Part shown: piece by piece, positions 23,601 to 33,407 of the stretch
How positions within the stretch are numbered: position 1 is the stretch's first letter
Layout: the number at the start of each line of letters is the position of its first letter
Assembly (NCBI GenBank): GCA_028023455.1
Contig: JAQFVV010000320.1
Coordinates: 620,001 to 684,000, forward strand
Direction: 5' to 3'
DNA length: 64,000 nt
DNA from: Epiperipatus broadwayi
Lineage: Eukaryota > Onychophora > Udeonychophora > Euonychophora > Peripatidae
Position numbers and translations under genes: made by a program
The notes under the pieces: generated by a model
What the model was told of the DNA's origin: nothing
Database searches by the model: none
Seen by the model: the letters and a program-made list of their open reading frames with translations, nothing else

Positions 23601-24369
23601 TAGCATTATTATCTAATATCTATTGAATACTAAAGTTTATATTATATGTAGTGAGATTGGAAGAAAATTTGGGATTAGATAGCAAAAGAAGTGCAAGCAA
23701 AGATCATATGATATTTTATTGGTTTAGCTGCAAAAAAAAAAAGTTTGCTATTTAACTGAAAGAATTTTTGATTTTTCTCCGAGGTTTTAAAGAAGCTAAG
23801 TAAAGTTCTAATGTCTATTCTATATGATTATTATCCTTGTAGCTGGTACTGCAATGCACTTGATTGTTCACATTGATGAAAACAAAAAACTATCATGTTT
23901 TTTTCTAAGATAATTTACAATTCCTAAAACATCTGTTAGCTTTTCTTGAGGCAAGATATAAATGTGTGTGTAAAAGATTTAGTATACATGGAGACATATA
24001 ATATGAAAAAAGAAATTATGGTTATATGGTGGAACTTATAAAATCATCATTCAGGGCAAAAGTTAGGAACCACAGATAGTGGGAGCAGAAATCAGAATAC
24101 AAATTCCAGATACCATTTTATTTGCCCAACTACAATTCTGTTTGCTTTCTAGTGTAATAAAATTGCAGTATTTTTTTTACAAAAAGAATTGACAATATTA
24201 AAAGTAAAAGGAAAGATGAGAAGATAATTTAAAAAATGAACAAGTATTTTGCTGTAGAGACAAATATTGAAAGCATAAATGAACTTAAAATCTTTGAAAA
24301 TACAAAGATTAAAGTTAGCTTTTTTAAACAACTTTTCCAGTTCAAAGACTTTTGATTATTCAATCGTGT
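23600..24369. other. Intergenic, nothing recognised
   Basis: No recognisable gene or repeat; simple A/T-rich sequence. Confidence 0.45.
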
Positions 24370-24640
24370 TTAGACTGGTGTAAATTGGGATTATTAAGAA
24401 GAGATCAAAAACAAAACAAAAAATATCATTGAAATAATTAAATTAAATGGCTAAAATGAATTTTGGTGGGCACATTGTCTGAAGAGATGACAATAGATAG
24501 TCAACTGAAAATTTTATATGAGACTTAAATAAGAGTAGAATGAAATGGGATAAGGAAATTTATTGAAGTGATATGAAAAAGAAAAGCAAAGTATTGGAGA
24601 AAATGGGTTAAACTCAGTATTAGTTTTATCTTGAAGTAAA
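24370..24640 (+). pseudogene. RTE LINE C-terminal fragment
   Basis: Aligned by eye to the end of RTE copy B: AAGAGATCAAAAACAAAAC corresponds to AAGAGATCGAAAACACAAT, and GAAGAGATGACAATAGATAG (24480) to AGAAGAGATGATAATAGATG. Stops are frequent. It is an old, heavily mutated fragment of the post-RT region. Confidence 0.6.
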
Positions 24641-25782
24641 CTGCTAATGAGTGAAAATTATGATCATAAAGATCTAATAATTACATTGCAAATAGTTATA
24701 CATAAACATCAATTATTTTAAAATATTTCATTTATATTTTTTTTCTTAAACTCTTTAAAGAATCAGGTTGATGTAATTAATATTGTAAATAAAAAATGGT
24801 CATTTTCTTTTTTTTATTTGCTGATCCACTTATATAATAAAAATACTTTTTTGTTTGGTATGATTTAATAAATAAAAAAATATAGAAGAACCATAACTTG
24901 TATAAAACATACAAATGCCATGTTTAACATAGTAAAATTATTTAAATAAGGTAATTGTAGATACTATGTAAGACATTTAATAATTTATTATGATATTTAT
25001 ATAAATTGAATTAATTAGAGCAAAATCATTTCAGAAAGTGGCACTGTCATCTGTAACTTGTATACAATGTTTTTTATATGAAGTAAACCTCATTTTCAAA
25101 CTGATTCCAGTACTGAACTATAATGTGTCATTACAAAATAATAATTGTACTAAAAATATCATAGTATGCTGACCAAATCATCATTGTGTTTGACAGTTGG
25201 AAGATATTCTAGATGATAATCTTATACATTTTCAAAAAATATATTTGAAAAGCATAAACAACAATTTTTCTGATAATATGACATTTCTATGTTATATCTG
25301 TCTATTTTTTATGCTTGTAACAATATGGATTTTATAATAATATTCACAAAAAAAAATAATGATTTTTAAATCATACCCTGTTTCTAAATCTTTTTAGGTA
25401 GTTTGTAATAGATTGTTTTGAAAGAAACTGTAGAGTTTTAGAAGTTTTGTAATTTTATTCCTTTTCAGTACATATTGATTCCTGATCATTTCAAATGTTT
25501 CTATTATAAATTATTATCACATTTTTAATGAATTCAGTAATCATTTTTAAAATGTAGCACATTAAACATCTCCACCATTGTGGACACTGATGCTTCAGAC
25601 TGTCGAGCACTAATAATTTGGCTTAAGTCCATGAAGCAGATATTTATTTAGAATTTCATCATTAAAAAAATGTTAATACCTATCTTTAGTCTCATATTAT
25701 ACAATGTCAAAAATATATTGCTAGTATGATAGTTGTTTCTATTATTTTGTCTAAATTATTTACATGTATATATATATATATC
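24641..25782. other. Intergenic, nothing recognised
   Basis: A+T-rich sequence without a recognisable coding or repeat signal. Confidence 0.45.
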
Positions 25783-26020
25783 ACTAGATAGAGTTTTACC
25801 AATAGCTCCTAACAAGCTTTTGTTTACATAAATGCTGAGAGAGATAGAATTCAATATCTCTTTCGTTGTCTCCAACCTTTAGACCATGGTTTCAAACTAG
25901 TTGGCTCACCTCAGTAAAGAGTTGGAGACAATGAAAGAGATATTGAATTCTATCTCTCTCAGTGTTTATGTAAACAAAAGCTTGTTAGGAGCTATTGGTA
26001 AAGCTCCATCTAGTGATCAT
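25783..26020. mobile_element. Foldback element with about 97-bp inverted arms
   Basis: Left arm 25783-25880 (starting ATCACTAGATAGAG) pairs with 25915-26020 (ending CTCCATCTAGTGAT). The arms differ at only a few positions. Both contain CCAATAGCTCCTAACAAGC, which recurs in degraded form at 46,678 (CCAATAACTCTTAACAAGC) next to another hammerhead. The centre (25870-25927) folds like a decayed hammerhead, so this is a related subfamily of the hammerhead foldbacks. Confidence 0.8.
25870..25927 (-). ncRNA. Decayed hammerhead-like fold at the foldback centre
   Basis: Minus strand: stem I of 12 pairs with one bulge (CUCCAAC-U-CUUUA with UAAAG-GUUGGAG), core CUGAGGU in place of CUGANGA, weak stem II (GAGC/GUUU), GAAA, stem III ACCAUGGU, C17. 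The A9 to U change at the end of the first core box should abolish cleavage. The arrangement otherwise follows the hammerhead order exactly. Confidence 0.4.
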
Positions 26021-29000
26021 AAAATGCAAGCTAAGAGCAAGTTACGAAATTTATAACTTGTTTTGTTTAAATATATATTGTAATCTAGCAATGTCAATGT
26101 AAATTGGCTATTGTAAGTTTAAAACTGTAAAAATTTTATTGGCTTTAATTTTTAAAGCTAAGCAAATATATTCATCACTGTCATTGGCTGCATAGCATAG
26201 AATATAATCATTATCATGTTTAATAGTCTCTCATACTAATGTTTATGAGAAATATATAATTTTATAAAACATTTTGAATGGCTTTTCAAACAAATTTTTT
26301 TTGATAGATTTCTATATTTGTAAAGAAAATACATATGCTCATAATAAATCAAAAAAACTGCTCACACACATAAAACAAATAATTCAAAACTAGAATTATA
26401 AATCCAATATTACAGCACTAAAATATTTTAAAATAAAGCAATTATATTTCATATTAAATGTTTAATTAGGGATAGAACAAACAATTCTTACATTTTATAT
26501 TGTGTATGCATGTTGAAGATTAAGTGTTTAGATTTTTATTTTGCAAAGATTGATTTCATTTCTAGAATATTTATTAAACAATAAATTATTCATTAAAAGA
26601 TTAATTAAAATTAAATGAAATAAATATCTGAGAACTTTATAGTTTTATGATTTATTTATTTTAAATACATATTTAAAACCTGGAAATAAAAGTGAAGCAA
26701 TTAAAGATTGAAATTATTATTTTCTTTTGTTCTTCATTTTTAAACAATGTTTCTAAAGTTTCATCGCCTTGATTCAAAAATCTTAACTCTAACATTTCAC
26801 CAGGCAATAACCGTGATAACCTCTTCTAATATTTCATGAACAAACAAAGAAATCCCTAATGCACAATGAAGAATATTCTGTAATCCAGACATCATGTGAT
26901 AATTGATATAAAAGCTGAAGTTTATAAAATCCAGACAGTCTTTACAAATTTTCATTGCATTCAAGACCTAAACAGGTTCAAAATATTTTAAATAGCCATT
27001 TTGTTTGTCATCTATGTGATGATCAACTAATGTAAACAGTTAGGCAGTTGCCTTTGCTAGGCAAATGACTTCTCATCATTCTACAAGAAAGGCGGATAAC
27101 AACAAATCAGAAACCATCATTAATAAGTTTATTAATTCTTTTTTCAAGAAACTTTATTTATTACAGTCAATTGTTAATGAAAAAATGGATAAACTGACTT
27201 ATGGAATGCTATCTCCCAATTTCAACAATAAATCACTGCATTTCTTCAATTGAAAATAATAAAAAATAGCTGATAATTGGAAAATTATATTTATTAACTT
27301 CAAATAAGTAGTTAATGTCTATTTTCAAATTATTGTAAAAATAATTTTCTTTATTGCAAGAAAAAATGCATATTTGTCACAATGTTGTGAACTTATCTCA
27401 TCTTTAATTAGGTAAGGAAAAACTTTAAACAATATTTTTTTCAACTCAAATATCCCTCCATAAACTTATAACTTAGAGAAATAAACTGTGATTCAAAAAG
27501 TAATGAAAACCATTTTGTTATGGATGTTATATTATTTAATTTATCACAGATATGATCAGAATTATGGACTTCATGGATTAAAGATCTCTAAATGAATAGA
27601 TTAATTTTATATCTCAAATTAAAGAAGTAATGAACACCAATATTTTGGATAAAATTGTAGCATCTGTTCAAATGAATTAAATTGCTGCCTGGAATAAACT
27701 GAGAAAATTATAAATTTTTATCCAGTGCCTAAGAAATTGCATTATGGATTATCAATGCTAAATATTTAAATAACATTTAATGGATTGGAAAAGCTAAATA
27801 TTTAAATGCCATTCTTGAATTGTGGATTGTCAAAGCAAATATTAAATATGATAAACGTCCATGTGATAAGCAATCTTAAAATGGATTGAACTGTTAATTG
27901 TAACTTATCTTGAATCAACAAGAATGATGAATGACATTTAGTAATCTTTATGCTGTGGTCAGAAATGATTATATTACAAAATTAAATTATTTGTGCTTTA
28001 CATCATCTGTGATCCATTCGAAAATATTTTGCAAGTACAGTATTAATATTTAATTATGATAATTTTTAAATCATCATAACCATTTGAGAATTATTTAATG
28101 TATTTTCTCATAATTGTTTCTTTCTTAGTTAGTTAATATTATTATTATTAATGTAATAAAGTTTCTCAGATATTACTATGTCCTGGACAGGTAATATTTT
28201 ATTTAATAATATTATTAGTGATATTGAATTGGATTAAATGTGATTTACCTTAGGTTTAGGTTGTATAAATGTAAGTAATTATTAAACTTATATAAAACTG
28301 TGCTATATTGCAATTATTGTATGTTTTATGTGTTCTTAAGTTCAACCTCAAAGTTAAAATGGAGTTAATCATCCTTATGTAGATGAGTAAATCTGTAAGG
28401 AATATTTTATGCATCACTCTTACATGTTAGTATTAATTTTTCACTGTTATATAGTATGTAACAAGGCAGCCTAATGATCTAGTTATATTTTATTAGAAGA
28501 GTAGCACTCATAATGTCTAAGCCTGCAATTGAATCCAGTAAAGAATCTTGAGGCAAAATAAATAAGCCCACTGTGGTAACATATCATCTAGGTATGCTAA
28601 GCAATGATTTATACTTGCTTCTCTTCAAAGAGTGAAAACTTCTCCAGCATTATTAAGTGAGGATGATTGATAATTGATTTAGTTAGTGAAACAAACTAAT
28701 TAAGCTGACTATAAAATATTTATAGTTTATGATGGTAATAATTATTATCCTCCAGTATTTAAATTGAGGATTATTTTGAAATAATAAACAACCTATTCTT
28801 ATTTAATGTTAGTGTCTTCACAATACTGTCTGATAACATATTTTTTACATCCCAAGTTCAAATTAGATGTAGGAAACAAATGATAATATTTATTAGATAT
28901 TTTATATAATTGTTTTATTGTTATTATCAGTTTTTATCATTTATTTTATATTGTGTAATAAAGTAATTGTTAATTTTTAATATTTCTCGTTTGTCATTAA

Positions 29001-29954
29001 TAAAGAAACATCGTCACTGCATATTCACGATATAAAAAAGGTCAGATTTAAGATATTAGTTTACACATAACATATATCTGGATTAAATACATCGTTATTA
29101 TACTAATTCTATCAGAAATATAAAAGTATTGGGTAAGATGATATATATAAAATCCCTTTTACATTGTTATATCCTAATATATTTATTTCATTATTATATA
29201 AAACCCTAAGATAAATCATTAATAAACTTTGTATTTAAAATTGTTATCCCTAGTTATGAAACATAGATTGAGCTATTCTTAATTAGTTCTTATAGTAAGA
29301 AACAATATATTTGTAAGAATTTTTGTTATTAAATAGAATAGGATTAAGAGTATACATATTATTGAATAACTCTGAGAAATTTATTATTTTATTGAATGTG
29401 AATCTAAGTGGAAATATATAAAGACTTTTATGCATAGCAAATTAGAAGTTAAGTTTGGATAGTAAATGCATTAAAGAATATCAGCTGTCTCAACCACATT
29501 TTCCACATTATTGCCATTGAGATCACAAAGGGTCTTTTCTTGTTTGGTTTCAATATATACAATGGAATAACATTGCATCATTGCCATTTCTATCATTTTT
29601 CCATATTTTTAATCAAATCTTTTTAGTTCTAGAATCAGCACCATACAAATAATGTTAATTTTTCTTCAACTTCAATCATTCCTCACACTATTCATTGCAG
29701 ACAAATAACTAATCTAGCAAAATATATTTTTTTGCATGGACATTTGTTTTAGTTCTGAATGATATTTAATACTTTTTGTTTTCTGTTTTTCTTTGGATTA
29801 AATAAAGATTTGAAAATACTATTGTAAAAAGTAATACTCCATTGAGGATGGTTATGAATATTCATTTTTAAGTTTTAATTTATTGCAAGCATTTATATAA
29901 GTGATTAGATGTGTTATTTTTATTCATTATTCTGGTTTATTATATTTTATTTTT
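26021..29954. other. Long A+T-rich stretch without recognised genes
   Basis: I found no coding frame of interest. The 62-residue frame at 27065-27253 has no motif I recognise. 27,720-27,870 contains short repeated phrases (AATGCTAAATATTTAAATA...CATT) suggestive of a local degenerate repeat. Confidence 0.45.
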
Positions 29955-30386
29955 AAGCCAATAAACATCACATGACCACCACCTCTTATGCTTGTGTATA
30001 ACTGTTGTTAAAACAGGCAAAACTCACTATACATATTGCCACACACAGCAAGCTAAAGTAATCAATGGATACCAGACCCATATGACTATATAAGCTAATG
30101 GGCTTGGATTGAAAAAATTAAGGTGTTTTCAGTTTAAAACTCATAGTTTTGTAGTTAAATGGAGATAAAAGGTGGCTGATGGAGGGTTGCATTAGATCCT
30201 AAGATCTAGGTGCAGTGCTCTTAGATCCAAGGCTCCTCACTGACGAAGGCCACAAGCCAGAAACTAGTCTGGGGATATTGGATGAGTAGGCACTAGATGG
30301 GGATTTTATGCACAAACCTTCTGGAATCCATTGATTACTATAGCTTGCTGTGTGTGGCAATACGTATAGTGAGTTTTGCCTGTTTT
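29955..30386. mobile_element. Hammerhead-foldback family copy, about 432 bp
   Basis: Left end AAGCCAATAAACATCACATG, then the inner arm 30013-30077 (AACAGGCAAAACTCACTATA...), which pairs with 30319-30384. Like the copy at 50 kb but in opposite orientation, one side carries the long outer terminus and the other stops at GCCTGTTTTAATA. A plus-strand hammerhead lies at 30227-30281. Flanking A+T-rich sequence could hold a decayed ~15-bp target duplication, with about 11 of 15 positions matching. Confidence 0.8.
30227..30281 (+). ncRNA. Hammerhead ribozyme (type I), foldback copy at 30 kb
   Basis: Core boxes CUGACGA (30240-30246) and GAAA (30260-30263) are intact. Stem I: CCAA (30227-30230) with UUGG (30278-30281), an internal loop, then CCUCA (30235-30239) with UGGGG (30270-30274). 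Stem II: GGC (30248-30250) with GCC (30256-30258), loop CACAA. Stem III: ACUAGU (30263-30268). C17 is 30269, the predicted cleavage position. The 10.1-11.1 position is an A-A mismatch. A short stem III of this kind is known for hammerheads in Penelope-like elements and metazoan retrozymes, many of which act as dimers. Confidence 0.7.
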
Positions 30387-30389
30387 AAT

Positions 30390-31049
30390 AGTATATTCTT
30401 GTTACTGTTTTGTTCTTGTTATATTTTATAATATTTATTTTATTAAATAAAACAAGAAAGAAGAGTTGATGAATTTGAAATTATGCCAAACTTTGCCAAG
30501 ATTTGTGAAATGTTTCCAATGAATTGCATCATATATGTACAACATAATCACAATAACAATGGAAATTTTATAATATTATAATATTGTATTTTGATTTGAG
30601 ATATAATATTTGCTTAAAAGAAATGGGAAATACTTTTTTTTATAAGCAGTGAAAGTAAATTTTCTTAAAATTTACAAAATTTTGAATCATGAATTTAAAA
30701 ATCGTTTCATTTATATTTTTTATTTTTAAAACTAAAATCAAGACTGTTGTAGAATGTAAATATTTTATATAATATTTGAAAATATCTAATCACTATACAA
30801 TATTTTTTAAATAATTTGTACAATTATTATGATTTAAAATCAATATATATACACACACATATTTTGCAAGGAATAGATGTGGAATGTTTTGAATTATAAA
30901 ATGTGATTTGTATTTTATATGTATTTTGGTGTATAATCATTAAATTATTCTTATCTATAATTTTTAAGTGATTCCTGCTACTAAACTTCCCCAAGTTTAT
31001 CATTTATTTTTTTATTTCCTTTAAAAAAAAATCATAGATCAAAGTTTTA
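30390..31049. other. A+T-rich intergenic, simple repeats only
   Basis: Contains short AT and AC microsatellite runs (for example near 30846 and 31052). Nothing else was recognised. Confidence 0.5.
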
Positions 31050-31154
31050 CTATATATATATATAATATAGGGTATATGAGCACAGACTTTCACACCACCC
31101 ACCTCTCTCCACTCTATCTAATAACACTGATACACCTAAACAAATATATGCTGA

Positions 31155-31228
31155 AAAGATTAATAATCACCAATATACGTATTTCATGCTAAACCAGCAA
31201 TCATCAGTTGGTCCAGACTATCATCTTT
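31155..31228 (-). ncRNA. Hammerhead ribozyme (type I), left arm of palindrome
   Basis: This is the mirror copy of the ribozyme at 31965-32038. On the minus strand the core CUGAUGA lies at 31207-31201 and GAAA at 31185-31182; all helices described for the right arm are conserved. Predicted cleavage follows minus-strand position 31174. Confidence 0.75.
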
Positions 31229-31490
31229 ACACACATATATAGTATAAGTGCTCAGATATATATTAAGATAGACTATCCTCATAGTTTAATGGACAGGCTT
31301 CAATCCACTCCACACTCCAACTCTTCAACCGTCCATCCAATTGAAAATCTGATGATGGAATGCTCAAAGGCCACCCTGAGGCCGAGATTATTGTCACACC
31401 CATGTTGACCTAAGGTCAATCTGAACCCCACATGTACAGGACATAATCCATTTAATACATATGCAAGGATGGGCAGACATCTCTATAATG

Positions 31491-31604
31491 TAATAACTGA
31501 AACACAGGCTTGTTATATACCTGTGGCTATATATATGTAATATACGGCATATGAGCACAGACTTTCACACCACCCACCTCTCTCCACTCTATCTAATAAC
31601 ACTG
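31491..31604 (+). repeat. Terminal redundancy unit of the retrozyme-like element
   Basis: A 114-bp block (starting TAATAACTGAAACACAGGC, ending TAATAACACTGA) is full length here and, inverted, at 32063-32177. Partial copies are at 31050-31130 (same orientation) and 31611-31702 (inverted). These blocks bracket each half like short LTRs. Confidence 0.85.
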
Positions 31605-31964
31605 AATGCAGAGAGGTGGGTGGTGTGAAAGTCTGTGCTCACATACCCTATATTACATATATATAGCCACAGGTATATAACAAGCCTGTGTTTCAGTTAT
31701 TACATTATAGAGATGTCTGCCCATCTTTGCATATGTATTAAATGGATTATGTCCTGTACATGTGGGGTTCAGATTGACCTTAGGTCAACATGGGTGTGAC
31801 AATAATCTCGGCCTCAGGGTGGCCTTTGAGCATTCCATCATCAGATTTTCAATTGGATGGACGGTTGAAGAGTTGGAGTGTGGAGTGGATTGAAGCCTGT
31901 CCATTAAACTATGAGGATAGTCTATCTTAATATATATCTGAGCACTTATACTATATATGTGTGT

Positions 31965-32038
31965 AAAGATGATAGTCTGGACCAACTGATGATTGCTGGT
32001 TTAGCATGAAATACGTATATTGGTGATTATTTATCTTT
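31965..32038 (+). ncRNA. Hammerhead ribozyme (type I), right arm of palindrome
   Basis: Stem I distal AAAGAT (31965-31970) pairs with ATCTTT (32033-32038). After an internal loop, proximal ACCAA (31981-31985) pairs with TTGGT (32020-32024). Core CUGAUGA is 31986-31992. Stem II is UGCU (31994-31997) with AGCA (32003-32006), loop GGUUU. GAAA is 32008-32011. Stem III AUAC/GUAU (32011-32018) is self-complementary. A17 is 32019, the predicted cleavage position. The 10.1-11.1 position is U-U rather than a standard pair. Stem I being open at the outer end defines type I, and the large internal loop in stem I is where natural hammerheads make tertiary contacts with loop II. Confidence 0.8.
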
Positions 32039-32189
32039 TCAGCATATATTTGTTTAGGTGTATCAGTGTTATTAGATAGAGTGGAGAGAGGTGGGTGGTG
32101 TGAAAGTCTGTGCTCATATACCCTATATTACATATATATAGCCACAGGTATATAACAAGCCTGTGTTTCAGTTATTATATATATATAAT

Positions 32190-33407
32190 AAATCTAAAAA
32201 TTCTAGTAGACAATTGATCATTATATATAAATTATAACACTCACCTCTCTCAGGCATAAAAGATTACCAGAAAATATTCAAATCATCATTGTTAAAGCAG
32301 CATTATGTATATACAGAAAATATTTTCTATTGATATGTAATATAATGTTGCCTTGACAATGTTAGTTGAAATATTTACTGGTGACATTATAAATGTGAGA
32401 TCTGTGACCATCTACTTATATATTGTAAAAAGAAAGTGGGCATGACCATAGAAGGAAGATTGAACATTGCAATGGCAATATCATTATAAGTAACAGAACA
32501 AACTGAGATATTGGATATTAGATAGAGAGTAGATATATGTGAATGCCATCATTTATATGCCAGGTTGATAAATCAATTTTATGGAACTATGGATGATATT
32601 TCATGTTAATAAAATCACTCCCAGAGATTTATGTATTCTCTCTTCCAGGTGGGCTTTCATGAAATGATCCTGTGCCTCTGAGATGATTTTTCCAGAGTAA
32701 GTGTAACTAAGATATATTTCAATAAACAGGTTCCACGTCGTAATAATTACAGAACAAATTCAAAATCATCTAACATAAAATAGTATATAATTCATATTTC
32801 ATAAGACATATAATGAAATACTCATTGGAGCACCATCAGAGAGTCAACAGTTCTCCAGGAAATGAACTTCTGATTCTCCACATATTTACATTTCTAACAT
32901 TTTGACAACATTAAAAGAATCAATTTTAATCCCTGTACTACCTATGTAGTCTTGCAATATCCCATAATGATTTTTACTTATATCTCTATTATTTAAAAAT
33001 TAAATTCAGACTCATAATTAACTCTCTTGCCCATCTTTTTATTTAAAAATATACTCAGCATACTATGTACCTCAAATGTAAATTAATGGGCTAAATTAAA
33101 AATTGCTATTATAATAATGAAATACATTGATTTTTTAAATTGTAAAAAAAATTAACAAAAAAAAAATCTAACAATTATAAACAATAACAATAATTAATTA
33201 AGTATGAGTTATACTTTTAAACAGCTGGAAAATCCCTTTTCTTTTTATTAACAATTAAAAGATTGTTTTATATCTTATCTTTATATTTAAGAAAATCATA
33301 ATAAATAACAGCTTAATAGCTTAAAGAGAAGTTGTTCAGATATTTCACAACCACACACATTCACATGCAAAGTCATTCAAAATTATTTATAGCTATGTCA
33401 AAACTGT
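32190..33407. other. Intergenic, nothing recognised
   Basis: No coding or RNA signal recognised. Confidence 0.45.

Larger units (their letters stand above)
31050..32177. mobile_element. Near-perfect 1.07-kb palindrome carrying two hammerheads (retrozyme-like)
   Basis: Positions 31062-31582 pair without gaps with 31611-32131 (paired coordinates always sum to 63193), leaving a 28-base spacer. I see only about five mismatches in 521. Within the right half, 31611-31702 is repeated at 32086-32177, so this half is a 475-bp unit plus a 92-bp terminal redundancy. The left half is the mirror image. Each half carries one type I hammerhead. Two greater-than-unit-length copies facing opposite ways fit what is known of Penelope-like elements and of retrozymes copied from circular RNA. 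No protein-coding function is apparent. Confidence 0.85.

Noticed and set aside
26770-27260. Possible retroelement or host exon around the 62-residue frame at 27065-27253
   Set aside because: No motif or domain could be recognised in any frame.
31345-31375. CTGATGATGG inside the palindrome arm as a further hammerhead
   Set aside because: No GAAA box at a suitable distance and no stem II.
31208-31985. Two identical 66-residue open frames (31208-31408 plus, 31785-31985 minus) as a duplicated gene
   Set aside because: They are mirror images produced by the palindrome, overlap the hammerhead region, start with no special context and match no protein family I know.
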